The notes under the pieces are model-generated. The model made no database searches. It was not told the DNA's origin and was given only the letters and a program-made list of their open reading frames with translations. From positions 1 to 37,179 of IMG/VR virus record IMGVR_UViG_3300035074_000063: a DNA stretch of 37,179 nucleotides; one strand, given 5' to 3'. This document shows positions 1 through 8,887 of this stretch, one piece after another. The DNA is from a virus. Positions within the stretch are counted from its first letter, which is position 1. The number at the start of each line of letters is the position of its first letter. The translations under genes were made by a program, and so were the position numbers.

Positions 1-132
1 CTTAACAGAAACGGCTGGAAATATTCAATCCGATCAAGCTCAAGAGGAATCGATATGAAATATTCAATCTCAGCACACTCAAGAGGAACTTTCATGAAGC
101 ATTTAATGTCTCATGTTTTACCCTTATGTTGA
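1..132 (+). CDS. Possible 3' end of a tandem-repeat ORF, partial at window start
   Basis: An open frame enters from the left edge and ends at a TGA at 130-132. It contains a degenerate 39-bp repeat that begins at about 18, 57 and 96. Translated, each unit is 13 residues with a pattern like K-Y-S-I-x-x-x-S-R-G, and the third unit is degraded. The 39-bp period is a multiple of three and the frame is kept, which favours coding. The stretch is too short to assign a family. It may be the end of a host gene next to the prophage, or repeats in non-coding DNA that happen to be open. Confidence 0.3.
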   Translation, partial: LNRNGWKYSIRSSSRGIDMKYSISAHSRGTFMKHLMSHVLPLC

Positions 133-447
133 ATAATTAAAATTTGGAATCGAAGGCCGCTGCGACTGCTTGACGCCGCGCGCGATATTTGAAGCGGGTT
201 TTGTGCGATATTTGCGCAAGAACAGAATTTCGCATTTATAAACTAAATTACGCATTACGGAATTAACTACAACCACAGTCCTCCCCATCGGTAATGATAG
301 TCACGCGCCCCACTCACCAGGTTATTGCATCCAGATCGGTTGGCTGTGCAGCGTTATTACTTTCGATCAGTTTAGGCTCGTATTTATCATGACATGCCAT
401 CACGTGAGCAGAGAAAGCAACTGAGACCGTTCAACTCGCCTGTCGCG
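133..447. other. Left non-coding region, probably holding the left phage end
   Basis: No convincing gene is seen here. The stretch is AT-rich apart from a GC-rich patch near 155-185. The ten bases GCGATATTTG occur twice (182-191 and 204-213). A cluster of CGCATT-type motifs follows at 211-260. Such short repeats would suit transposase-binding sites at a Mu-like end, but the exact phage/host junction, a terminal TG and a target duplication could not be fixed. An ATG-initiated minus ORF at 400 is closed by a TGA after 28 codons. Confidence 0.4.
211..260. repeat. Candidate transposase-end repeat cluster
   Basis: Three related motifs are spaced 17-20 bp apart: TTTGCGCAAG at 211, TTTCGCATTT at 228 and TTACGCATTA at 248. 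Mu-like transposases bind several subterminal copies of a short site at each end, and this cluster lies outside the last phage gene at the expected place. No clear matching array was found at the right end, so the assignment is inference. Confidence 0.3.
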
Positions 448-894
448 TCATGAGAAACCTAAATCTAACATTAATTCCGGCACGGAATGCGGCATCGGAC
501 CGATCTCTGAGAAATCCAGCAGTTCCTCATCAACCATGTCGGTAACTAATGGTTTGCGGTCGTAATACAATCTCCAAAGCTCATTAGACCAATTTCGTAT
601 AGCCACCGCAATTGGACGGCCCTGAATTACACCGATAGTCAACAACCCGATAGCCATCCCGTTTATAAATTGATACTCATAATCATGAGCGGCACGCCAT
701 AGCGCGCCTATATTAGCTGCTTTTGCATCGGCGGCTTGTTGTTGTAATTCAAGTTTGGAGAATGCTGGCTCCGGGACATTACCGTGAGCAAGCCAATCGG
801 CAATAGCTTCGATAAAAGCCGATTCGCCAGAACCATCTTGGTTAACGCGCGATACTACTGTTCCTGCCTTATTTGCATACTTCCAATTGCTCAT
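448..894 (-). CDS. Tail fibre assembly-like protein
   Basis: This 148-aa protein is the last gene of the leftward tail operon. Its start overlaps the stop of the fibre gene by 4 bp. The N-terminal third (W-K-Y..., then an acidic stretch and A-D-W-L-A-x-G-N-x-P) resembles the segment found in small tail-fibre assembly proteins and fibre C-termini. The remainder has no recognised domain. The position directly after a receptor-binding protein fits a fibre chaperone or a fibre subunit. The family call rests on pattern and position and is tentative. Confidence 0.5.
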   Translation of the reverse strand: MSNWKYANKAGTVVSRVNQDGSGESAFIEAIADWLAHGNVPEPAFSKLELQQQAADAKAANIGALWRAAHDYEYQFINGMAIGLLTIGVIQGRPIAVAIRNWSNELWRLYYDRKPLVTDMVDEELLDFSEIGPMPHSVPELMLDLGFS

Positions 895-2504
895 AATCTG
901 GCCCCTTTAAAATAGATTATTTGCCCTGCGGTTGTTGTATACAAAATTTCAGCCGCATGACCTGCAACACCGGCACCACCAGCCGTTGAGACCGATAGAG
1001 TCGCCATTTGCTTACTTGACGATCCCAGTAATATAGAGGATATCGCAACACTCGTTCCTGATGCGTTTAGTATATGTGTTGGCGCTGATGAATATGCCAT
1101 TGAATTTGGAGGTATTCGGCATTCAACTGGGAACCGTATATCAACAGATGCATTATTATCAGAAATCCATTGGCCATTACCGACGATAGAATACGCGCCT
1201 CCAATGCCAACATTAATACATGGGAGATACCACTGACATGCTCTGAGCTTTTCGTTATACGTTTTTTTCCTGACATGGCTTCTCACTGATCCCATCGTTA
1301 ATCTAGGGTCACATAATTCAATCCAAACCCCGTTAGGTATTGCACCGGATAACGGAATAATTCGTAATTGTCCAGTTGCATCAGGGACGGTAGTGCATGA
1401 CAGGGTGAATAATTGCCAGGATGTTGTATAAGTTATAGATTCCGACCCCAGCGAACTCTGTCCAGTCAATGATGCGCCGACAGCAGGATAAACATCCGTT
1501 GTTAACGTTCCAGATTGAGCGGATAACGATTGGCTATATGTGCCAGAGCTACATCTCCCCCAAAAGCTAAAGGTTAATGACTTACCTCTAAGATATTTAA
1601 TGTCTCTATATTCAACAACGTATTCCAAACCGTTTAGTGAGTTAGTAGCACCAGTGTTAGATAATATTCGCAACACATCAGCCATAGGCGCATTAATGGG
1701 TGAATCATAGGTTTGATGCGATGCCGTGAAAGCGGAAGCCGCTCCGGCATTACTAAAACGCCACATATCAGCGCACCAGTCAACTGTAGAGCTGCCTGTG
1801 CTATTAATTGTATCGCCCAATTGCCATACGCTGAAATCATTGATAATAATATTGTCCTGATAAATATCAGTTAAAGCTGCCCCGCCAGCAGAAGATTGTG
1901 AAATCGTCCAATCCGAATGGGTTCCATAACCCTCAACAGTAATCACTCTAACAACTAATGCGCCTGATCCGCTGTTGTAACTAGTAATTTGTGCAAACAT
2001 TGAATTGGTACTTGGTTCCGCAGTATCCGCTATCACTAGATACATGCCACCCCGCCATCCTTTTCCGGTAGATACGGTAAATGATTTTGGGCCTATATCA
2101 ATGCTATTACTGGTCAAGCTGGTATCCATCAGCACGTTTAAACTCGCCCAGTTTGTCGCATCAAGAGACGGATCCGTTGTGCCGGCACCGGCCACTTTGC
2201 GCCGATACGACAAAAAATCAAGCGGCGACCAGACCACAACTCCATAACCATAAGTGGTACCGCTAACCCATTCGGTAGCACCACTTGCCGCGACAACAGC
2301 CGCCAAACTCGCAGCCGCGCCGACGGCGCTGTTATAGGCATCCACGGCATTGTTGTAACAATTAGTAACCAGCGCGATCATTCCGGCCCGGAAAGGAGCC
2401 AGGGCGGCCAAAAACGTATCCATAATGCCGGCAAAGGGAATGGGATTTTGACTGCTGGGCGCGTCCGGTAAAACATCTACCTCGGGAGGGGGTGTTTGTG
2501 GCAT
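891..2504 (-). CDS. Tail fibre / receptor-binding protein
   Basis: A 537-aa protein in the fibre position after the tape measure. The N-terminus is Pro-rich, followed by an Ala-rich helical stretch (about 30-75). A segment near residues 79-120 has the W-x-S-G-x-x-Y-x-x-G-x-x-V pattern of small chitin/carbohydrate-binding modules used in phage tails. The rest is beta-rich and Ser/Thr/Gly-rich, with a possible jelly-roll region (about 225-400) and a C-terminal region that may carry specificity. It probably binds the host surface. Base composition is more AT-rich than the head genes, as is common for exchanged fibre genes. No catalytic motif was recognised. Confidence 0.6.
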   Translation of the reverse strand: MPQTPPPEVDVLPDAPSSQNPIPFAGIMDTFLAALAPFRAGMIALVTNCYNNAVDAYNSAVGAAASLAAVVAASGATEWVSGTTYGYGVVVWSPLDFLSYRRKVAGAGTTDPSLDATNWASLNVLMDTSLTSNSIDIGPKSFTVSTGKGWRGGMYLVIADTAEPSTNSMFAQITSYNSGSGALVVRVITVEGYGTHSDWTISQSSAGGAALTDIYQDNIIINDFSVWQLGDTINSTGSSTVDWCADMWRFSNAGAASAFTASHQTYDSPINAPMADVLRILSNTGATNSLNGLEYVVEYRDIKYLRGKSLTFSFWGRCSSGTYSQSLSAQSGTLTTDVYPAVGASLTGQSSLGSESITYTTSWQLFTLSCTTVPDATGQLRIIPLSGAIPNGVWIELCDPRLTMGSVRSHVRKKTYNEKLRACQWYLPCINVGIGGAYSIVGNGQWISDNNASVDIRFPVECRIPPNSMAYSSAPTHILNASGTSVAISSILLGSSSKQMATLSVSTAGGAGVAGHAAEILYTTTAGQIIYFKGARL

Positions 2505-3575
2505 TTATATAGACTCCGTAGTTAACAATAACAGTGCTTCCACTGGGTTATCCAAATCAAATTCAAAACGTGTATAAAAGCCAACGATCAACAACGCATC
2601 AAAATAGCCGTCTGAATCATCATCCAGCCCGCTAAATGCAGCAACAGCGCCGTTTAAACTATCGATTAATTTATGCAACATACGCACCATGGACCTGTCA
2701 ATATGGATGGTCAGGTTATTGGTCGGCACATTACGCCGAGGAATCATTTTATTGATATTGCCGTCAAATTTACGGTCGACTGTTGAATAATTTTCGCCGG
2801 AACATTTTGCCTTGTATTCAACAGCCCCCACGTAAACATGAGTACCGATGAGACAATGCACCAGCTCAACATTACCTGTCGCAACTGATAGCGTTATAGT
2901 AAAGAGCGCATCCGAATAAGGCGGGATATCAAATCTAATGACGGACGGCTTGGTCGAGAACGGCTTAAAGCAATAATCGTACGCATCGAAAACCTCACGC
3001 TCATTCAAATCCTCAGAGTAGCTATAAATAACGACGCCAAGACTGGTGGTGCCAACGACTTCTAACATATTAGCAACCATGCCATAGAGTAAAATCGAAT
3101 TACAGCGCTCCCCAGGGGCGATTGTAAAAGTATGTAAACCTGGCGCGATTGTTGGGATGTTGCTTTTTAGATCGAACATTGCCCATTTATTCGTTGGGCC
3201 GTCTAGCAGCCATTTTGGCGGCTCGACAGCAGCAGTAAGTGCATTGCCCACATTGCCGTCGACCAGCGATTCATAAACCAGGTGCGCGACGGGATCAATG
3301 ACGCGCTCCCCCAGCCCATACGTGGCAACCATTGAAAAAACCTGATACGTATCCCCCAGTTTTTTCCACCACGTCGGTGACTCTGCCGGAGCATGCCCCG
3401 CATTTTCTGCCTGTAATGATTCATATTCGGTTATCAATCCCAGAACGCCAGCGACACTGCTTTTAGCGCCCAGCGCGTACGTTGTCGCACCGTTATAGGC
3501 AGCAGATGCAACCTCGGGCACAGCGCTGGATATGAACTTTTCGTCCGTAATAGTAACCGGCGGTATTATTCTCAT
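2505..3575 (-). CDS. Tail protein following the tape measure (unknown family)
   Basis: A 356-aa protein. I chose the ATG at 3575 because it forms an ATGA overlap with the tape measure stop; an upstream in-frame start at 3614 would lie inside that gene. The N-terminus (M-R-I-I-P-P-V-T-I-T-D) with a following A-Y-N-x-x-T-T-Y-A-L-G segment looks like the connector proteins that many siphophages carry between tape measure and fibre. The middle is beta-rich and the C-terminus acidic. A tail-tip or fibre-attachment role is inferred from position. Confidence 0.55.
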   Translation of the reverse strand: MRIIPPVTITDEKFISSAVPEVASAAYNGATTYALGAKSSVAGVLGLITEYESLQAENAGHAPAESPTWWKKLGDTYQVFSMVATYGLGERVIDPVAHLVYESLVDGNVGNALTAAVEPPKWLLDGPTNKWAMFDLKSNIPTIAPGLHTFTIAPGERCNSILLYGMVANMLEVVGTTSLGVVIYSYSEDLNEREVFDAYDYCFKPFSTKPSVIRFDIPPYSDALFTITLSVATGNVELVHCLIGTHVYVGAVEYKAKCSGENYSTVDRKFDGNINKMIPRRNVPTNNLTIHIDRSMVRMLHKLIDSLNGAVAAFSGLDDDSDGYFDALLIVGFYTRFEFDLDNPVEALLLLTTESI

Positions 3576-6500
3576 ACCGCCGTCGTCCTTACCGCGTCGC
3601 CGCCCAGCGTGCACTTTTTCAATACCGTCGCCGTATCACTGGTATTTGTTTTAGTCTCTCCGGTGTTTTTGGTAATTTTTTCGAGTTCCGACTGGAGCTT
3701 AGCCACAACACCATTTAGCCGCCTGATTTCAGTGACCAGCTCGCTATTATTGGATGGCGCAGGCTCACTTAGTCGCATCATCAACTCGCGGTTATCGGCG
3801 GCCGGCATGATGCGCTCTCCTGGATGGATTTTTGCCCAGCGCTCATCAACCACGTAATTAGTGCCGACCTCAAAACTATTGATGCCAGGAACGGCCGCTT
3901 GAGCAGCGGCGGTATATGCCTTAGCCGTTGCATAGGATGCTGCGGCTTGTGCTGCGGCTGTTTGATCGACAGATGCTGTTTGCTGGTAGCCTGGAATCAA
4001 AGCCGCCGTTGCATTAGCGAGGTTTTCCAATCCAGCGGCTTGTGCGGCCGCAGCTTGCGCCGCCGATGCCGACATGGAGTTGTACATCAATACCAGCTCG
4101 CTATATTGGCGCTGTGCGTCGCCGTCTGCGCTCCACGGCCGGTTCATGGTTATGCCGTAACGCTTCATGTGTTCGGCATTGAACCAGCTTAACACCTGCT
4201 CCCACACGGCATTGCCCGATTGCCCTGATTGCCACGTGGACGGAGCCGGGGCTATGGGCGCGGTTGACAATGCCCTTGCCGCTTGTGCTTGTGCTGAATA
4301 ATCCTGTGCAGCCCCGGAGACATAGTTCAGAATTTTAGTGGATTGTGCTGCTTGTGCGGCTGCTGCCTCATAGGTGTTTTTTGCCGCAAGCTCTGCTTTA
4401 TCGGCATATTGAGCGCTAGAGATAGCGTTGGCTGTCGCCATTCTTGCATCCATCGCAGCCGTCATATTAATGACGGCATCATTCACGGTCATGACAACCG
4501 CCGTAGTGCCATTGATTGCATCGATTTGTGCTTGTGCTGTTGTCACTAACGAATCAAGCCTAGCGTTTTCAGCGTTAAATCCGTCCGTGAGCGCCTTGGT
4601 TCCGGTATCGATTGCTAACAGGGTTTGCTCAGCCACGCTTATTTGTGACTGGGTATGATCGGCCAGGCCCGCTAATACGTTTCCGGTGCGCCCTTGATCG
4701 CGAACAAAATCAATAAACGACGTATAAAGCTGTTCGGACGGCTTTGCTATATCGATCAACGCCTGATCCAGTCCCGCGTAATTAGCAAGCGATCCCCCCG
4801 CTTTAGCCGATGATAGAGCGGACGCCAAAACAGCTTGAGCAGATAACCTGCGTTGTCGCGTAAACGCATCGGACTCAACAACCGTTGAACTCAGTGCCGA
4901 TTTCAGATTTGCCGCCACGGTTTTGAGCGATGACAGCAGATCGTTTGCCGCCTCCTTTTGCAAATTGTTTGCGGCAATAGACGCTTGATACGCCGTATTA
5001 TTTAGCGCCTTTTGATCCGATACCGATTTTTTCAGCACATTCATGGCATCGTCAACCGCCTTATTGGCCGCCGATAACGCCCAAACCGCTTGTTGACTAA
5101 ACCGCAAGCTGGCATCCATTGCTGCTAATTCATCTTTACGCTTTTCTGTCAGCGCTTCGATTGCCCGGCCTGACGCTTCCATCAGCTGGATATCCAACGA
5201 GCGCTGTTGCTCGGCGATTTGCCGCGCCGCGTTAGCTGCGGTCTCAACGTGTGAGTAATACGTATCAGCGGCATCGCTCAACTTGATCAGCAACGAGTAC
5301 CGTTCCTGGTCGGCGGCGTTGTTAATGTTTAATGCCTCGACCAAATGACGATAGCCGTCTCGGGTTGCCGGCAACAGTAAGTTGACATCGCCGAGCTGGC
5401 CGGCCAGTTGTTTTTGGGTAAATACATTGCGCTCGGCATCGGTATAAAATTTTTGATAGTAACTATCAAACTGCTTCTGGAACTCTTTCAGCCCGCCCGC
5501 CGCTTGCGCCAAGCCATCACTGATAGCAATGGCATCACCGGTAATACTCAACCCGGATTTTGCCAGCGCATCTTCAACAACCGCAATTTCCGCGACCACG
5601 CGCACCGCTGTTTCAAGCATGCCCTCACCGAGTTGTTGATATTGACCCAGCCGATCGCCAAAGACTGAGGTTGACATGGTATCGAGTGCAGTGGACAAAA
5701 CGCCGTTCAGCTTTTTGGCCGCCGCCTCGCCATCCAGGCCTTTAAGGTCAACCGTCAGGCCGGGAATGATGTAGTTTTTAACCCGGTCCGATAATCCCAT
5801 GCCCAGATTATCGGCCAATCCCAGCATAGTAGAGCCCATGCTGTTAAACACATCGTTGAGCGCTTTTTGGGTGGCCGCGTCAATGGCCGCGTATTGCTGA
5901 CTGTAAGACACTTTATCTTTACTAAACAGCCCGCCTTTTGTTTTTGTTTCGATGGTCGCGAACTGTTGAGCCGATAGGTTACCGCCGTTCATTATGTCGC
6001 TGATGGACGTAGCGCCGGTCTGGATGCCTTGAGCCGTTATAGTACTGGTTTGCTTACCACCGAACAGGAAGCCAAGCACTTTGTTAGCAATAGGATCAAA
6101 CTTTGCCAGCCCACCACTGCCCAGCATTGCTCCCATTTGTATTGTGTTACCGACCATACCGAATGATTGCGCACTTGCTGCTGGCATGGTGGCGAAGTCT
6201 TTTAGACCGCCAGCTTGAAACAGCCTCGTAATAACATCGGTTATGCCGGAGTGCAAATCTGCAATACCTTTGTCGATGCTACGCAATGTTGCATATTCAT
6301 CGGCATGAATGTCTTTTAATAGATTGTAGGTTTTATCGATTGATTCAGATTTTGCCGTTGGATCGCCCAACACGGTACCGGTGTCTTTGGCATATTCGGG
6401 AGGTGGACTACTTTTACCAGAATTAGACATCATTCCGTAACCTAGCCCCGCCATCACTGCACCCATTGCCGCGACACCGGCAAAACCCGCCCAACCTGAC

Positions 6501-8884
6501 TGCGCGAAAAACTTTGCGGCGCCTGCGGCCAGACTGACGCCGGTCGCCGCTAAATCTTTCGCCATCTGCGCACCTTGCATCGCCATCTGCGCGACCGCAA
6601 TGCCCGTTTCGACCGTGTGCAATGCCTTTGCCGCGCTGCTTTTTTCGTCGAACATTTTCGTGGTTGCCGCGATTATTTGCCGGGTTCCAGTCAAGGCGGA
6701 TTTAGTTTTATCGTCCTCATACTTCTGATTGAGTTTGATATACTCAGCTTCTTTGACGCGCATCAAATTATATTTTTGCTGTGCATCAAGGTCTGAACGC
6801 TTGCCGATGTCGTTCTTTTCCTGAGCGTAAGCTTTATTTAGTTCTTCCTGCTGCTTAGTGGTCTTGCCCAGCTCATCGCCCAAATCCTGAAACACGCCGA
6901 CCAAGGTGTTAATGCCGCCTAACGCACCATCGAAAACCGCTGCATTGGTCGCCCCCAGGCGGTTAGTGCTGTCATTGACACGATTAATCAGGTCATCGTA
7001 TTCCTGCATCCTACCTTTGGCTGCTTCAACAGCTTTTTTATCGGCTTCTATCTTGTCGTTTACCGCCGACAGAGACACGGTTTCAACCGCTTCACCGGGA
7101 CTCACGCCTTTTAGCAACAATTGTGTGTATAGATATTGCTGCGCCGACATTGTCAGCTTATCATATCGATCCTGCTCGGCGTCCAATGCAGACCGGGCTG
7201 CGTCCATACCTGCTTTTTGAGCCTCCAGGGCTTTGTTGGAATCCCATATCGCCATCGCATTGTCTTTAACGGCTCCGGTCATGCCCAGCGCCGCTAATTT
7301 ATGCTCCTCATAAGCGCGCTCGGATAACGCCAGCTTTTGGTGTTGGTCATTTAACGAGTCGATTTCTTTAGCGATAGCATCCGCATGTTTTTTGGCTTCA
7401 GCCGCCGCTTTTTTTGTTGCTTCAGCCGATTGGCCGACCGCATTGCCATGGCTATTGTGCGCCGCCGCTGCTTGCAGTGTTTTTGCGGTGGCTTGTTCGG
7501 CCGCATCGGCTGCTTTTTTCTGCTCGTTGGTAAGATTTTGCTGAGCTACCGCAGCACTATTGACATCAGCAATGTAAGTCCCGATCCAATCCGTGCTAAT
7601 GTCCTCCTTGAATTGCTTGGCGGCATCCGCAAAGCCGTTAACCATGGGCTGAACGACCACGGCTTTGGACGAGGAAAAACTAAAGTCGCCAACGCCCATT
7701 CTAGCGACGTCGCCGGCCGCTGCGCTCGCTCGGGCGATAGCGTTATCGATCGTGTTGCCGACATTAACCGTCAAAGCGCCGAAAATAATCCCGACCGAGT
7801 GGCCCAGGCCGACAAACAGCCCGATCATATCGTTAACCAGGAATTTGACATTGCTTTTCATCTGGTCGCCGGACACGATCCAGCCGGATACCGTATCAGT
7901 CGCTGAGCCAAGACCGGCCTCTTTTAATACAGCCCAGCCTGCGCTGATTGCGCTGGTTGTAACATCCCAAGCGCCTTTAGCTAAATTACTGGCCGAAACG
8001 TTAGTATCGCCCACGGTAATGGCCGCTTCATTAAACTCCCTGATGCTATCGAGCGCGTCTTTAGCGCCATCCTGTATCGGCGTCCACAGCGCCGATGTCG
8101 TCGGTTCAACCGACGTGATCAAGCGCGTCCAGGAGTTGCCGATATCGGTTGATTTGGCATTGACGTTTTGCGCAGTTGCCGCCGCTGCGCCGTCAAAGTC
8201 ATGCAGCGCTTTAACCAGCGTTTCGGCGAACATTTGCGACGTCACTTTGCCGTCATTGGTTAACCGCCTGAAGCCGCCCGCGCCTTGCCCGAGCGCCTTA
8301 TCCAGGCTGTTCATTAAGCCCGGCATCGGTTCGGTAACCTGGTTTAACTCTTCGGCATGCAGTACACCCGCCGCTAAGCCTTGCGCCAAACCGAAGAACG
8401 ATTGTTTCAGTTGGTAATTACCCGCCCCCAGTTCGCTGGCCGCATTATTCAGCCCTTCAAGCAGGCCTTTGGTTTGCTGGCCGGAAATAATGCCGGAATT
8501 CTGCAACACGCGCAGTTTTGCGTAGCTATCGGAGAGATCGTTGATTTTTTTATGTTGGGCATCGGCAACGGTCGTAATGTAATCCACGGTTTGGGCATAG
8601 TCGCCGGCCGTTTTGGTCAGAGAGTGCAGCCGGGTATCCAAATCCTGAACCGTGGCCGTATCTTCAACCACTTTATGGCCGAAGCTGATCAGCTCATAAA
8701 TGCCGAGCAGCGGCGCAATCGTCCGGATCAAACCTGACGCCGCCGATTCCATACCGCGCAAGGCACGGCTGGCATTGCCGGACTCGGTCGATACCCGCCG
8801 AATACCGTCGCTGGTCTGACCCAGAACCTGGGCCGAGCCGTCGGCATTAGCGCGGATGCGTAGATTTAATACGAGATCAGTCAC
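3572..8884 (-). CDS. Tail tape measure protein
   Basis: At 1770 aa this is the largest gene. It sets tail length and is thought to be ejected with DNA. The start is a GTG at 8884, just after the chaperone stop. Residues about 50-250 look like the tape-measure N-terminal domain (Q-D-L-D-T-R-L, then an A-E-E-L-N-Q-V-x-E-P-M-P-G segment). Long Ala/Lys/Glu-rich coiled coils follow, a hydrophobic Gly/Ala segment spans about 765-820, and Ala/Gln-rich repeats precede the C-terminus. Near residue 1691 the H-P-G-E-R-I-M-P-A-A-D-N motif is typical of these proteins. At roughly 0.15 nm per residue it predicts a tail near 265 nm. Confidence 0.92.
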   Translation of the reverse strand: MTDLVLNLRIRANADGSAQVLGQTSDGIRRVSTESGNASRALRGMESAASGLIRTIAPLLGIYELISFGHKVVEDTATVQDLDTRLHSLTKTAGDYAQTVDYITTVADAQHKKINDLSDSYAKLRVLQNSGIISGQQTKGLLEGLNNAASELGAGNYQLKQSFFGLAQGLAAGVLHAEELNQVTEPMPGLMNSLDKALGQGAGGFRRLTNDGKVTSQMFAETLVKALHDFDGAAAATAQNVNAKSTDIGNSWTRLITSVEPTTSALWTPIQDGAKDALDSIREFNEAAITVGDTNVSASNLAKGAWDVTTSAISAGWAVLKEAGLGSATDTVSGWIVSGDQMKSNVKFLVNDMIGLFVGLGHSVGIIFGALTVNVGNTIDNAIARASAAAGDVARMGVGDFSFSSSKAVVVQPMVNGFADAAKQFKEDISTDWIGTYIADVNSAAVAQQNLTNEQKKAADAAEQATAKTLQAAAAHNSHGNAVGQSAEATKKAAAEAKKHADAIAKEIDSLNDQHQKLALSERAYEEHKLAALGMTGAVKDNAMAIWDSNKALEAQKAGMDAARSALDAEQDRYDKLTMSAQQYLYTQLLLKGVSPGEAVETVSLSAVNDKIEADKKAVEAAKGRMQEYDDLINRVNDSTNRLGATNAAVFDGALGGINTLVGVFQDLGDELGKTTKQQEELNKAYAQEKNDIGKRSDLDAQQKYNLMRVKEAEYIKLNQKYEDDKTKSALTGTRQIIAATTKMFDEKSSAAKALHTVETGIAVAQMAMQGAQMAKDLAATGVSLAAGAAKFFAQSGWAGFAGVAAMGAVMAGLGYGMMSNSGKSSPPPEYAKDTGTVLGDPTAKSESIDKTYNLLKDIHADEYATLRSIDKGIADLHSGITDVITRLFQAGGLKDFATMPAASAQSFGMVGNTIQMGAMLGSGGLAKFDPIANKVLGFLFGGKQTSTITAQGIQTGATSISDIMNGGNLSAQQFATIETKTKGGLFSKDKVSYSQQYAAIDAATQKALNDVFNSMGSTMLGLADNLGMGLSDRVKNYIIPGLTVDLKGLDGEAAAKKLNGVLSTALDTMSTSVFGDRLGQYQQLGEGMLETAVRVVAEIAVVEDALAKSGLSITGDAIAISDGLAQAAGGLKEFQKQFDSYYQKFYTDAERNVFTQKQLAGQLGDVNLLLPATRDGYRHLVEALNINNAADQERYSLLIKLSDAADTYYSHVETAANAARQIAEQQRSLDIQLMEASGRAIEALTEKRKDELAAMDASLRFSQQAVWALSAANKAVDDAMNVLKKSVSDQKALNNTAYQASIAANNLQKEAANDLLSSLKTVAANLKSALSSTVVESDAFTRQRRLSAQAVLASALSSAKAGGSLANYAGLDQALIDIAKPSEQLYTSFIDFVRDQGRTGNVLAGLADHTQSQISVAEQTLLAIDTGTKALTDGFNAENARLDSLVTTAQAQIDAINGTTAVVMTVNDAVINMTAAMDARMATANAISSAQYADKAELAAKNTYEAAAAQAAQSTKILNYVSGAAQDYSAQAQAARALSTAPIAPAPSTWQSGQSGNAVWEQVLSWFNAEHMKRYGITMNRPWSADGDAQRQYSELVLMYNSMSASAAQAAAAQAAGLENLANATAALIPGYQQTASVDQTAAAQAAASYATAKAYTAAAQAAVPGINSFEVGTNYVVDERWAKIHPGERIMPAADNRELMMRLSEPAPSNNSELVTEIRRLNGVVAKLQSELEKITKNTGETKTNTSDTATVLKKCTLGGDAVRTTAV

Positions 8885-8887
8885 AAA

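Noticed and set aside
891-2504. Mu-type invertible G segment for tail fibres
   Set aside because: No gin-like recombinase, no inverted crossover sites and no second alternative fibre set were seen.
7665-8417. Plus-strand 250-aa open frame inside the tape measure gene
   Set aside because: It lies entirely antisense to well-supported tape measure coding sequence, has low-complexity Ser/Ala/Pro composition and no ribosome-binding site.
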